Of a stretch of 34,106 nt of DNA, positions 18,721 through 28,102 are shown one piece after another. The stretch comes from Acanthamoeba lenticulata. Taxonomy: Eukaryota; Discosea; Longamoebia; Acanthamoebidae. The translations under genes were made by a program, and so were the position numbers. The notes under the pieces are model-generated. The model was not told the origin of the DNA and searched no databases. It saw nothing but the letters and a program-made list of their open reading frames with translations. Location: NCBI GenBank assembly GCA_002179805.1, contig NAVB01001732.1, forward strand, positions 1-34,106. The letters run 5' to 3'. Position 1 is the first letter of the stretch; each line of letters opens with the position of its first letter.

Positions 18721-19140
18721 TCAGAAGACATCGCTCTGAGTCCCTCCCGACTGATTGCTGGGTGCCAGTTGCGCCAAACTCGGCCCGTACTGGCGCACGA
18801 GCACCTAGGCGCAAAAGGCCAGCGGCAGCAGCGCCTCCTGCAGGTCGGAGACGGCCTCGGCCCCAGCTCCCTCGAACGGTTGGCCCAGGGCCGAGAAGGT
18901 CGCCTGGGGGATCGGGAGCACGGCGACCAGCGTCAGGTCGCACAGAAAGAGTGTCTCGGCCCACCCGTAGTAGCGGTCGGCGTAGGGGCGCAGGTAGGCG
19001 TGCGACGGGAGCAGGACGAAGCACCCGGCGGCGAGCCCCATCGGATCGGGCACATACAAGGATCTCGGATTCGAGGTCGGCTTGGCCGCATTCGCACTCG
19101 TGATAGCATAGTGCTCAAGTTGAGAGCATTTTATTCGCAA
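18721..19140 (-). pseudogene. unknown protein with one in-frame TAG
   Basis: The Met at 19140 opens a frame that reads convincingly as protein from NPRSLYVPDPMGLAAGCFVL through SHAYLRPYADRYYGWAETLF and CDLTLVAVLPIPQATFSALG to LQEALLPLAFCA. A TAG at 18807-18805 follows, and the same frame then continues VLVRQYGPSLAQLAPSNQSG to a TGA at 18723-18721. The 28 codons after the TAG look like the natural C-terminus. I recognise no family. A hydrophobic centre (ETLFLCDLTLVAVLPIP) could be a membrane segment. The first 25 residues are less protein-like, so an upstream exon is possible. It is either a recent pseudogene or a 111-residue truncated product. Confidence 0.5.
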
Positions 19141-19159
19141 CTATTCGGGCCTCTCCTCC

Positions 19160-20050
19160 ATCCAACGTAACTTTGCTCTTTTCCCTACTCTCCTTTCGAT
19201 CAAGCGTGACCGTCAGTTCTTGTTCGTGAGCAGGGCTTTGCTATTGGCATTATGAACAATTCTCGAGAAAAAATGAGAAAAATACCCCATTCCCAAGGAC
19301 GGGGAGAACTTCAGGACCGTGAGCACGACGTAGGTACGCCTCTCCACTTTTTATTGGATCGATTCCACGAGTACACGAGTTTGAGATAACGCTACTCAAA
19401 GATGGCGATGCTGTCGTTCATGGGCTCGCCGTGTAAGTCTCCCTGTCTTGACCACCAAGGCATTGCCTTACGGCGACTGTCCGCGCCGGGAGACGAAAGA
19501 AACCTCCGTCACCTGTCCGGGTGGACCTCGTTCCTGCTTCAGGAACGTTGGGGAGGACAACAAGCGTTATCACAACGCCACAGGCTTCTCCTGACCTCTT
19601 ATCGCTCACGGTGTCCCGGTACTTGAGTAGCACAGCCCACATGGATATTGGCCTCCCTACTAGGTTAGTGATATACGTATATCACACGTCATGAGTACAT
19701 GTGCCGAGTCTGTACCCCGCCGCCGTTGTCAATCGTAATCGCAGGGAGGGATGACGGGCCAGCCTAAAAAATACAAATGGAAGCAGGAGAGCATCAGCGG
19801 CATACAAGGAATCCTTGGGGAATCGATACGGTATGCTGACAGGCAATGGGAGGCCTGCTCAAGGGTTAGTAGCAGGGCAGAAAAGTTGGAGTAGCTACAC
19901 TGGATCTCAAAACAATCAGATTCTGACAGTCTGGAGTGGCCATGGTACCGGCAGCCACCGGCTTTAAAAGTGTTCTCGAAAAAGCGAGAAAACTAGGAAC
20001 GACTTCTTCTTGCACAACGCCAACCAGTGGCCTTTTCCTCCCGCCCTTCT
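19160..20050. other. spacer with weak reading frames
   Basis: A minus-strand frame at 19418-19642 (MWAVLLKYRDTVSDKRSGEA) and a plus-strand frame over the same bases both stay open for 74 codons. Neither has a recognisable motif. An 18-bp palindrome lies inside. No RNA gene is seen. Confidence 0.35.
19668..19685. repeat. perfect 18-bp palindrome
   Basis: GTGATATACGTATATCAC is its own reverse complement with no loop. Such a site could bind a dimeric protein or form a small cruciform; nothing nearby decides this. Confidence 0.9.
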
Positions 20051-20055
20051 CCTCT

Positions 20056-20475
20056 TCAGTGACAAGCGCGAATGGCGGCCCCGTTCTTCGCGGTGAGCGC
20101 CTGCTGCTTCTGGTGCGAGATACGCAGCACGGTCGAGCCGGCAAAGCGCAACTTGTACGAGCACGCCCAGTTGAGGAAGTAGCAGTCCTCGAAAGGCCTC
20201 CTCAGGCCGCTCGCTGCCGTGAGCGAGAATCCGGGAGGCACGGGGATCGAGTCGGCAAAGCGGTCATCGGCATAGAACTTGAGGGCGGCCATGTCATCAT
20301 CCACCGGTATGATGGCGAAGTAGTGGGGCTCATCGCGATAGGTGGAGTCGGTGAAGGAGAACTTCTTGGTGTTGCCGTTGAGGTAGGAGTAGCAGCCCTG
20401 CATTGCGCCGTCCTGAATAGTGGCTACGGGGGTACTGGCAGGTTGCTGAGCGAGTGAGTGAGAAAAGATGTGCAT
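20056..20475 (-). CDS. 139-residue protein of a small local family, unknown function
   Basis: The Met at 20475 opens an intact 139-residue frame. After a Ser/Ala/Gln-rich start (MHIFSHSLAQQPASTPVAT) come MQGCYSYLNGNTKKFSF, YRDEPHYFAIIPVDDDMAAL with KFYADDRFADSIPVPPGFSL, then RRPFEDCYFLNWACSYKLRF and a tail ending IRACH. Aromatic residues and alternating hydrophobics suggest a beta-rich domain. The first residues are not a strong signal peptide. A frameshifted relative of the middle part lies at 4742-4890 in the other orientation, which supports this frame as the coding one. I know no family with this pattern. The frame is intronless and could be functional. Confidence 0.6.
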   Translation of the reverse strand: MHIFSHSLAQQPASTPVATIQDGAMQGCYSYLNGNTKKFSFTDSTYRDEPHYFAIIPVDDDMAALKFYADDRFADSIPVPPGFSLTAASGLRRPFEDCYFLNWACSYKLRFAGSTVLRISHQKQQALTAKNGAAIRACH

Positions 20476-20479
20476 GTCT

Positions 20480-21250
20480 CTGTCTTTTATCTACATGGCT
20501 GCCGGGAATAAGAAAGCCGCACGGGGAGAGCCGAGTGGGATGCAACCCAGTCGTTTGCAGCCCCAGACCCCAAGTCCGGAGGATGGCCCCTGTGAACTGC
20601 CAGCCCGGCTGCACTCACGTTTTCCTTGCCGGCTCGATAGTTGGAGTGGGCGCCATGTCCATGTTTCACACTCATGTAGCGGACCATGCAACAGCTCAAG
20701 AAACTTGGGCGTATGGGACTGGTGCCGTCTGCCATATGTACAGGGCGCACGTCTGCGGTTCAGGCTCACGACTCGCCCTCACGATACCTCAGTGGCTTGC
20801 TGCGAGCGTCTGTAAAAGGGGCGCCGCATAGGGCTACTCAAAGGAGAAGGCAAGGGCTAAGTGCGACGGAGAAACTTACAAAGGAGGCCTCGGTGATTGG
20901 GGTAGGCGATACACTCGACTAAAAAACCGGGAATTCTTGTCGCGGACTACGCGCTCTCCGCAACCAGGCACGATGTACTCTACGACCAATGGCGAGGAAG
21001 CAAAGCAGCACCAACCGAACCCACCACCGCGCTTTAGGCACGTAAACCGGGCTTACAGCTCAAGCCCGATTGCCAATCTGCCGTCAGAGCGATGGCCGTG
21101 GCGGTGGCTTGCGTCGACGTGCTCCGTCTGCCGGTGCAGCATGAGCATACTCTGACCTCGGCTAGCCAGAGAGGACAGGCTCCACCACTGCTCCAGTGGC
21201 CATACTTTGATGTGCTGGCCTACTTAGAGTAAACACTCTACCATGTGGTC
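20480..21250. other. spacer without a recognisable gene
   Basis: Short plus- and minus-strand frames overlap (for example 20454-20831 plus and 20491-20769 minus) without motifs. Nothing is supportable until the methyltransferase scrap that begins near 21255. Confidence 0.4.
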
Positions 21251-21254
21251 AGTG

Positions 21255-21332
21255 AAAAACTACAACATGAAGCACAATCAGCTAGTGGCCTCCTCCGCAC
21301 ACCAACTACTCTGAGTAGGCCACCAATGCACA
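21255..21332 (+). pseudogene. scrap of the D12-class DNA adenine methyltransferase relative
   Basis: About 75 bases here match the complement of 32680-32770 inside the methyltransferase remnant near the telomere. AAAAACTACAACATGAAGCA parallels AAGAACTACAACATGAAGCG, and the protein reads VKNYNMKHNQLVASSAHQLL against AKNYNMKRNRQVASSTHLII. There is a short deletion before the stop, and both stops are followed by AGGCCACCA. The best aligned differences are CpG in the telomeric copy and TpG or CpA here. No other methyltransferase motif is present at this locus. Confidence 0.7.
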
Positions 21333-21379
21333 GTTATCTTACCTTCATCTAGTTTGTTAGCATTCATCTTCACGACATC

Positions 21380-21460
21380 ATTGGTGGCTACAACTGCGAG
21401 ATGCCACACTGCAGGCCCTGCAAAATCTGCGTGACCAACAACCTCCTCTTACCTCTCCAC
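21380..21460 (+). pseudogene. scrap of the Cys-rich secreted protein at 23332
   Basis: The plus strand reads YNCEMPHCRPCKICVTNNLL. PCKICVTNN is identical to a run in the protein at 23332-23781 and the preceding Cys spacing is similar. No signal peptide or other conserved block is found around it, so it is a fragment about 2 kb upstream of the intact gene. Confidence 0.5.
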
Positions 21461-22138
21461 AACAGAGTCTTGTTGCATTCAATCCTTGATGAAGCAGCCG
21501 GTGCTCTGGCAGAGAGGGTGATGGTGGGTTGTTGATGTCCAAGTTTACAAGTCAAGAGGACCATGCACTGCCGACTCGGCGCTTGTGTCCCACCGTCTGG
21601 CCACTGGAGGAGATTATCAAAAGAAAGCTAAGCCCTTCGCAACTTCGGTCAGCTGTGCAAGGTGCTTCCGCTTCGTCAGCGTGCTGACGCACTGCACCTC
21701 CCACTCCAGCAGCCTCGAGGCCCTACTACACGACGACAACTTCTCTTCCTCAACAAGGCCTGCTCGCAGGGGTCGGTCACCATTCGCCGCCACACCGAGC
21801 TCCATTCGAGATGGCCATCAGCCTGCGAGTCTGCCCTGATGACCCAATGCTGCGCTACTTCCTCCAACGCGGGCCAGCAGCTCCGAGTACCGCTGCCTCT
21901 ACTGCCGGTGGCTGCGTGGCAGGCCACGCACCCAAGATTAGACCTGCCTCCTTGTCGCGCCCATTAGGTCAGCCAACTCGGCCATCCTCTCTCAGCGGGT
22001 ACCGCGATGGTGCCTGCACCTGCCCAATGGTTGCTGCCCTGCAACCGTATGACATCGTCTTCTGCATTCTTCGTGCCCTTGCACGCATTGGCGATCTGGT
22101 GGCAGACGTCATCTACGACTACGTCGCAGCGCAGCCAC
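21460..22138. other. stretch without a confident gene
   Basis: Plus-strand frames are open in more than one register. QPYDIVFCILRALARIGDLV at about 22040 reads like a hydrophobic protein piece, but no start, motif or partner exon was found. Confidence 0.3.
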
Positions 22139-22223
22139 AGCCTGGACTGGAACCAAGTGGTTGTTTTGTACCAGTCCAGGCTACAGTTGGACCCCTTATT
22201 GCTGTGGTACAAAACAATCACTT
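22139..22223. repeat. two overlapping inverted repeats (alternative hairpins)
   Basis: AGCCTGGACTGG at 22139-22150 pairs perfectly with 22171-22182. AAGTGGTTGTTTTGTACCA at 22155-22173 pairs with 22205-22223 with one mismatch. The arms overlap at 22171-22173, so only one hairpin can form at a time. Confidence 0.9.
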
Positions 22224-23330
22224 TCCCCTTCCCCTTCGTCCTCTTCATATGCTCACTACTGCGTACAGTGTCACTGCACATTATGCGTTGTGTATCATGT
22301 GGCTGTGCGTCATATGCCTGCATGTTGTGTGCGCCTGTTGTGTGGCTGTGTGCCATGTGTTGTGCACCATGTGTGGTTGCCGTGCAGCTGAACGCCCTCT
22401 TCGTGTGCACGGCAAGCCTGATCAAGGCTGTCACCGCAAGGGCTGCCACGCTGCATTGCTCCTCCAGGTTTTGCCTGCTACACCCACACCGCTCTTCTGT
22501 TTTAACTCTTCTCTTCCATTGGCGACTCCAGTTCCTCGTCCTCGTCCTTCTGCGTGTCATTGAGGTCCACTGGTGAGCCGTCAGGCCATGACGGCAATTT
22601 GTGACGGGCAGTGAGGGCAAGAGTCAACGCGGGGAGGATGACAGAATTCTACAGCAGTTGCTGCACTCCCTAGGTACGGAGATGGCGACACTGCATCCGT
22701 AGGGACAGGTGCTCGCCGAGACTCACCAGTAGAGGTCCGACAAGAATCATCCTGTCCAACGGAAATACGACGCACGTGGCACTCTATTGCCACCGCCCCA
22801 CTGTTGGTAGGTTTGAGCCACACAGGGCCAAACAAAGGAAAGGGGATCCCTTGTTTTCACTCGTTGCTTCTTGAATGAGCAAATAAGCAATGGGAAGATT
22901 GGTAAGGAGGCACTAGCATCTCGTCCTGCTCTCTGGTGGGGCGCTAACTCTCACAGAACGGTAGGAGGGGTGTGGGTCTCACGACTCGCACGGCGAGCCA
23001 AAGCGTCCCGCCCAGGAGCGGGCCACCACTGATGCAGTGACAATGGTAAGCAGGGCCATTCCTTTGCTCTTGCTCCCCCTTTGCTCCTTCCCCTTGCGCT
23101 TTCCCGTCCTGCTTGCGACGGCTTCCCTTGCAAGTACACCCCCGAGCTACGTCCCTGCAGCAGAGAGAGAGGGCTGCCACAAAGTCGTTCATTCAACAAC
23201 AGAAAAATCGCCAACAGGACAAAAGCAGCCGACCAATGAGGTGAGACTGAACGTGTGGTCGACAGGAAACACTGAGTGCCAGGCTCGGTGCCTCCAATTC
23301 TTAACATTCAGTTGTTTCTCTCCTCCCCGA
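22224..23330. other. stretch without a confident gene
   Basis: A TGTG/CATG-rich low-complexity run lies at 22262-22382. A minus-strand frame at 22581-22835 (MFGPVWLKPTNSGAVAIECH) is open for 84 codons but shows no motif. The bases just before 23332 would hold the promoter of the Cys-rich gene; I see no clear TATA box. Confidence 0.35.
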
Positions 23331-23331
23331 G

Positions 23332-23781
23332 ATGCGCCGCATTGTTGGTGAGTGCCTCGTTGTGCTCCTTGCCCTCCTCCTCGGTTGCTGGTGGCCCCTT
23401 GCCGCATCCAAGGCTGCCGCAACGGCAGACGAGCGGGGCTTGGTACTTGATGACCCCGACGTTCAGCCTCCCTATTTCGTCTGCCTGGGGGGCTCGTGGC
23501 TGGCCCCAACCCAGACCGTATGCTGCTACAATCACTCGGCCACCTTTGACTCCACAACGATTTCAATCACGGTCAACTGGCCCTCGGACTTCACGCTCAC
23601 CTACGACTGTGGATGCTCGGGAGAGGTTCCCGCCACGAGCAGCACCTGGCAGTACGCCTGCTGTCGGGGACCCTACTATCGGCAACCGTGCAAGATCTGC
23701 GTCACCAACAACAATTTGTTCATCACCCATTACTTTGGCATTATTGCTGAAACGCCCTGTGTAGACAACGCTGCCGAATAG
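23332..23781 (+). CDS. secreted Cys-rich protein, 149 residues
   Basis: The Met at 23332 begins a clear signal peptide: MRRIVGECL, then the hydrophobic VVLLALLLGCWWPLA, with likely cleavage after the Ala/Ser at about residue 25. The mature part carries ten cysteines from Cys51 on, in the order C, CC, CxC, CC, CxxC, C (YFVCLGGSW; TVCCYNHSA; YDCGCSGE; YACCRGPYY; PCKICVTNN; TPCVDN), enough for five disulfides. NHS is a potential N-glycosylation site. There is no membrane anchor, so secretion or a wall/surface role is likely. The frame has no intron and ends at a TAG at 23779. I recognise no named family. A scrap of a second copy lies at 21380-21460. Confidence 0.75.
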   Translation: MRRIVGECLVVLLALLLGCWWPLAASKAAATADERGLVLDDPDVQPPYFVCLGGSWLAPTQTVCCYNHSATFDSTTISITVNWPSDFTLTYDCGCSGEVPATSSTWQYACCRGPYYRQPCKICVTNNNLFITHYFGIIAETPCVDNAAE

Positions 23782-23789
23782 ACTTGGGG

Positions 23790-24530
23790 CCAGTCCTCGT
23801 CCCCCTGACCCAGGCAAGTGCATTTCAAGCTTGATTTGTTCGTCATTTCTTGGCCTAATTCCCATGCCGCGAGTGGGAGTGAGGGTGCGTTCAGAATTGC
23901 AACAACAAGAGGAAGCCAGGGAGAATGCTGTAACGTTGACGAGCAGGTCCAGATACCTTCACCACCTGGCCGACCACCCTGCGGTTTTCGGAGGTAGCGC
24001 CAACCCAATAAGCACCGGCCCAATGGTCGGTGACGGACCTAGCGAGGAAAGGGGGGACTGGCAAGAAGGCCGAGGTCATACGCAAAAGAATAAGGAGCCA
24101 GCGACTATCTGGGCGCTGAGGCCAACTGTATCCAGCGATGTTGCCAAACAACAGGGGCGCAGAGTGTGGAGATCTATGGAGGTCCCAGGCCAACCTTTGG
24201 GAGAAAAGGTTGTCAGTGGTGACCACCCTAGTGACCCTTCCTAGTTTCTGTCACCAGCCAGCATGTAACCCACATATAAAGGCAAGGAGTCGCCTAACCA
24301 GGTGCATTTTGACAACCTTCCTACATGTGTATGTGTAACAGACCAGTTGCGAGCCATCTCGAGCGAGCATCTGTGGCTGCAACGACGGTGCCGCGCTACA
24401 GGCCAAAATGAACCGGAATATTCCCTAGGGATGGCGCTTCGAGTCCCACCTGGGCCCACGACTTCCTCGCCCTTCCTCCTGGTTGAAGCTGATTCATGAA
24501 TCTGGATTTTGTAGCAAACACAAATAACAA
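23790..24530. other. spacer without a recognisable gene
   Basis: Short frames on both strands without motifs. A CATATAAAGG element lies near 24275 and could be a TATA box, but no gene follows it that I can defend. Confidence 0.4.
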
Positions 24531-24534
24531 AAAG

Positions 24535-24980
24535 AAAAGCAACAAGAAAAAGCAACAAAAAATCGCCAACCAATGGTACAAGACCAAGCGGCGAAAAGCA
24601 AGGCCCTCCCCTTCCACTTGCTCCTTGTCCGGCTTCCCCTCGCCTCATGCGAGGGCAAAAGAAAAATCTACCAACCAATGCGGTGAGGCCAAAGGGCAAA
24701 AAACCCTTGCCCCAACACACCTCGCCACCCACCAAGCCCAGCAAGGGGTTGGTTGGCCTTGCCTTCTCTTCTGGTGTTGCCCCATTGGTCGCACTTTTTG
24801 CCGACACTAAAGCGGTTGCCGCTTTGTGCCACAAGCACCATTGGCACAAAAAACCTGAGCACCGAGCACCTCTCACCCCCCCCCCAGCCAAGACAAGGGA
24901 AGGGGCCTTTCTTTTTGTCGCCTCGCCCCCATTGGTCGCCCTTTTTTGCCGACGCACTTGTGCTCACCTGTCCTTGGACC
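24535..24980. repeat. cluster of degenerate CCAAT-containing modules in both orientations
   Basis: Modules like AAAAATCGCCAACCAATGG occur in plus orientation at about 24555 and 24660, and inverted (CCATTGGTCGC followed by TTTTTTGCCGAC) at about 24782 and 24928, with a weaker one at 24838. The two inverted copies share about 28 near-identical bases. Related modules lie at about 23205 and 31085. Poly-A, Lys-rich-looking flanks accompany each. No gene is seen inside. Confidence 0.55.
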
Positions 24981-25160
24981 AAAGAGAGAGGGCAAAGCGA
25001 TGCTAAGCTCACTTGCCTCGCGGTTCTATGCCAGCAGTCCCGCATGCATTTGTTCACTTGCTCTCAACCCGCTCGCAACGTGAATGAACGCGAACATGAA
25101 TAAAATTTTGCGAATAACATCCCAATAATATGGTGGGTCGCATGGGTACATGTACTGGAT

Positions 25161-25700
25161 TGATCCCAGGACAAGGCAGTCTGCATGGTCATGGAGCGCC
25201 TGCCATTAAGCGACTTGCTCAAGTCCCTGCGCAAGCTGCATCCCGTCAAGATCATGCTCGCCATTGGAAAAGGAGTACCTGCACCGCCATTACATAATCC
25301 ACTGTGATCTGGCTCCTCAGAACATCCTGGTACCGATCTCAGTCTGTGATTGCACACCTCTCATAAGAGGGCACTGCGCTGTGCCATTCAATCACTGATC
25401 AACGTACATTGCATGTGGTGGGCCTGCAGATAGACAATAGATAGCACGACAGCCAAGATCGCCGATTTCGGCCTTGCCAAGCATGTGGGCGATCCGGACG
25501 ACCCAAACACCAAGTGGGTGACTCATAGCAATTTCTAGGCTCCCGGCGAGCAGGTTCGGCTCCGCCTACGGCCTCCCGGTGGGCGTCTACAGCTTCGGCA
25601 AGCTCTTCCAGGAGATCTACACCAGAATCCGACGGCTCGCCGGCTTTGTGCTACTGATCGACTCCTGGATCGACGCGGCCGCATCCCGTCCTTATGGACC
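25161..25700 (+). pseudogene. protein kinase C-lobe, frameshifted (half of a split gene)
   Basis: The plus strand gives kinase landmarks in order. SQDKAVCMVMERLPLSDLLK (strand beta-5 and hinge) starts near 25161. EYLHRHYIIHCDLAPQNILV at 25273 is the catalytic loop, with HCD in place of HRD. AKIADFGLAKHVGDPDD carries DFG at 25464-25472. SNF-stop-APG stands where the APE motif belongs. GVYSFGKLFQEIY is subdomain IX and IDSWIDAAASRP is near the end. The style is that of tyrosine-kinase-like (TKL) receptor kinases. There are at least two frameshifts, one stop, and possibly an intron between 25332 and 25432. No N-lobe lies upstream; the matching one is on the minus strand at 28470-28850. Confidence 0.8.
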
Positions 25701-25704
25701 CTCT

Positions 25705-26540
25705 CTGCCCTGGAGACGGTCAAGGTGACGAGCCACATGACCACCTTGTAGGAGTAAGGCTTGTGAAGGGTCGGACGGCCAACCCTTGTCATGCCTTCGA
25801 TGAGGCACAAGCCGACGATGCACAGGAGGTCAACCTTGACGAGGATGTAGCCGAGGGAGGACGCCAAATTGCGGTAGGTGCTCGAGAGGAAGGTGTCATG
25901 ACAAGTCTCCTAGGTGTGGCCTCAGCGTCCTGGTCGTGATTAGTAACTGCGCTGTGTGCCCAGGGAAAGGGTCCTCCTGATTCACTCTCCCCCTCCTCAA
26001 ACCAATAACAGACCTGGGCTGGGAAGAAGGAGCCATCAATCAACGCCCAACAGGGAATGCGCCCAAAATTCCTCTTGGCACCGGCCAGCCCAACACTTTT
26101 GACAACACCCACAAAGAGTGGCATCCGCTTCCTGATTTACGCGTGGCGCTCAGTAGCAGCCGAATTCCTGAGAATCTTATGAACGACGGTGTAGGTGGAG
26201 GAAGAGGTATAATATATTATGTTGCTGAGTTAGCCTCAACCTGAAGCCCCCATCCTGGGGATGACCTGTACAAATGAGGCACATGATGCCCCAAGTACCT
26301 CATCATGGCGCCCTCCCAAGTCGTCATTAGCGATATTTGTTGAAACTCTCCTCAGCCCATCAAACGCCAGGGGATGCGCTAGCAAGCGACACCTGCAGGG
26401 TACTGTCCACGCTCCAACCTCGTGGAGCTCGCAAAACTCTCACCCTGGGTCTGGCAACAAAGAGTGTATCTCCAATCCTTGCCTTGCGGCAATCACAACA
26501 AACTCCCACATCCACACCACACCACACCACTAGAACTCCT
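25705..26540. other. spacer upstream of the F-box/ankyrin gene
   Basis: Only short frames. TATAATATATTATG near 26210 is A/T-rich, and a run of CCACACCACACCACACCACT directly precedes the start at 26546. No promoter can be assigned with confidence. Confidence 0.35.
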
Positions 26541-26545
26541 GAGCA

Positions 26546-28102
26546 ATGCTCCAACCGCTGACACAGACCTCAGCAGGAGCTCGGCGACCGAGCCCCTACA
26601 ACGCAGGCCAGCGGCCGGCCAAACAGAGGAAGGTGGAAGCCACTGCTGGGATGATCACGCGCCGTCGAGGTCTTCGTCCGCCTGTACAAGCACCTACGTC
26701 GATAGACTCGCTCCCCGTCGAGGTCGTGGACGCCATCCTGGGTGAGGTCGATGGAATCTACTGGCCGGTGTGTCGGTTCGTGTGCAAGATGTGGGACGCA
26801 CTCCTAACCTGCCGGGGGAGCCAAACAAAAAGGACCCGGCCGCGAGGTCTGCTCTCTCTCGATCTATGCGCCAGGCTCGCTCGGGAGGCTCCGCTGGCTG
26901 TGCTCAAGTGGGCGCGCTCGCAAGGCTGCCCCTGGGACGCCGGCACGTGCGCTGCTGCCGCGCGAGCGGGTCGTCTCGATGTTCTGGAGTGGGCGCGCGC
27001 CAACGGATGCCCCTGGGACGTGGATACCTGCTCCAAAGCAGCGCGACGAGGCCACTTGGCCGTGCTACAATGGGCCCGCCAGAGGGGCTGCCATTGGGAC
27101 GAGGCCACGTGCGACCAGGCAGCCCAGGGTGGCCATCTGCACGTGCTCAAGTGGGCGCGTGCTCGTGGCTGCCCCTGGTGGGTGTGGACCCCCTCGCACG
27201 CCGCGCAGGCAGGCCACCTCGCCGTGATCCAGTGGCTGCGCGACAACGGCTGCCCCTGGAACCGGTGGGTGTGCGATGGCGCAGCGCGCACAGGACGGTT
27301 GGACATCCTCGAGTGGGCTCACGGCAGGGGTTGCCCCTGGGGAGAGCGTACGATGGCCGATGCAGCCTACGGCGGGCACCTTGCCGTGCTCCAATGGCTA
27401 CACGCTCAGGGATGTCCGTGGGACGTGACGACCTGTTCAACAGCCGCGCGCCAAGGCCACCTAGCGGTGCTGCAGTGGGCGCGCTCGGCTGGGTGCCCCT
27501 GGAATGAGACCACCTGTTCCTCTGCCGCGCAAGGAGGTCGTCTATCAGTGCTCCAGTGGTCGCGCTCCCAGGGCTGCCTGTGGGAGGCGGACACCTGCAT
27601 CGACGCGGCTTCCCATGGCCACCTCCACGTACTGCAGTGGGCCTACGAGAACGGCTGCCCGTGGGACGCCGAGTTGACCAGCGCCGGCGCTGCTCAAGGC
27701 GGCCATCTGGAGGTGCTCCAGTGGTTGCAGTCACGGGGATGTCCGTGGGACGCCGGCACCTGTGCCGACGCTGCCGCCCAGGGCCACCTCGCCGTGTTGC
27801 AGTGGGTCCGTTCCGCCGGCTGTCCCTGGGATGAGGAGACCTGCAGCGCGGCGACAGCCAACGGCCACTTGGAGGTGCTCCAGTGGGCGCGCTCCAACGG
27901 GTGCCCGTGGGACGTGCGCACCTGCCATGCGGCCATCCTCGCCGACCGTCCGGCAGTGACCGAGTGGCTACGCGCCAACGAATGTCCATGGAGCGAGTGG
28001 GCAGCCAAACCGGCCAACCGTGCCGAACTCGAGTGGATGGTCGAGCGAGAGATGCAAGAGAAGATCGAGGAAGCCTGTGCCTGGTGGGGAGCCGCCTCTT
28101 GA
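26546..28102 (+). CDS. F-box protein with ~14 ankyrin-like 27-residue GCPWD repeats
   Basis: This is an intact 518-residue frame. The first 50 residues are basic (PAKQRKVEATAG) and a later Met at residue 36 could be the start. The F-box spans about residues 52-90 (SLPVEVVDAILGEVDG, YWPVCRFVCKMWDALL). From about residue 112 to 500 come some 14 units of 27 residues with consensus GHLAVLQWARSxGCPWDxxTCxxAA, shorter than the classical 33-residue ankyrin repeat. The last units are degenerate, and the protein ends with an acidic/basic helix EWMVEREMQEKIEEACAWWG. F-box proteins recruit targets to SCF ubiquitin ligases, with the repeats as the binding surface. This exact repeat style is common in Acanthamoeba and in its giant viruses such as pandoraviruses. 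The gene lies inside the proposed inverted segment. Strongly G+C-rich, no intron. Confidence 0.93.
   Translation: MLQPLTQTSAGARRPSPYNAGQRPAKQRKVEATAGMITRRRGLRPPVQAPTSIDSLPVEVVDAILGEVDGIYWPVCRFVCKMWDALLTCRGSQTKRTRPRGLLSLDLCARLAREAPLAVLKWARSQGCPWDAGTCAAAARAGRLDVLEWARANGCPWDVDTCSKAARRGHLAVLQWARQRGCHWDEATCDQAAQGGHLHVLKWARARGCPWWVWTPSHAAQAGHLAVIQWLRDNGCPWNRWVCDGAARTGRLDILEWAHGRGCPWGERTMADAAYGGHLAVLQWLHAQGCPWDVTTCSTAARQGHLAVLQWARSAGCPWNETTCSSAAQGGRLSVLQWSRSQGCLWEADTCIDAASHGHLHVLQWAYENGCPWDAELTSAGAAQGGHLEVLQWLQSRGCPWDAGTCADAAAQGHLAVLQWVRSAGCPWDEETCSAATANGHLEVLQWARSNGCPWDVRTCHAAILADRPAVTEWLRANECPWSEWAAKPANRAELEWMVEREMQEKIEEACAWWGAAS

Noticed and set aside
22262..22382. TGTG/CATG-rich run as a satellite or Z-DNA element
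   Set aside because: The repeat is irregular and short; I could not define a unit.
24241..24957. 238-codon minus-strand frame rich in Gly, Trp and Lys
   Set aside because: It overlies the CCAAT-module repeat cluster; its apparent peptide repeats are produced by the DNA repeats and the three frames look equally repetitive.
26758..27989. Long minus-strand and shifted plus-strand frames across the ankyrin-like gene
   Set aside because: They are shadows of the 81-bp repeat units of the real gene; their own repeat pattern simply follows the codon period.
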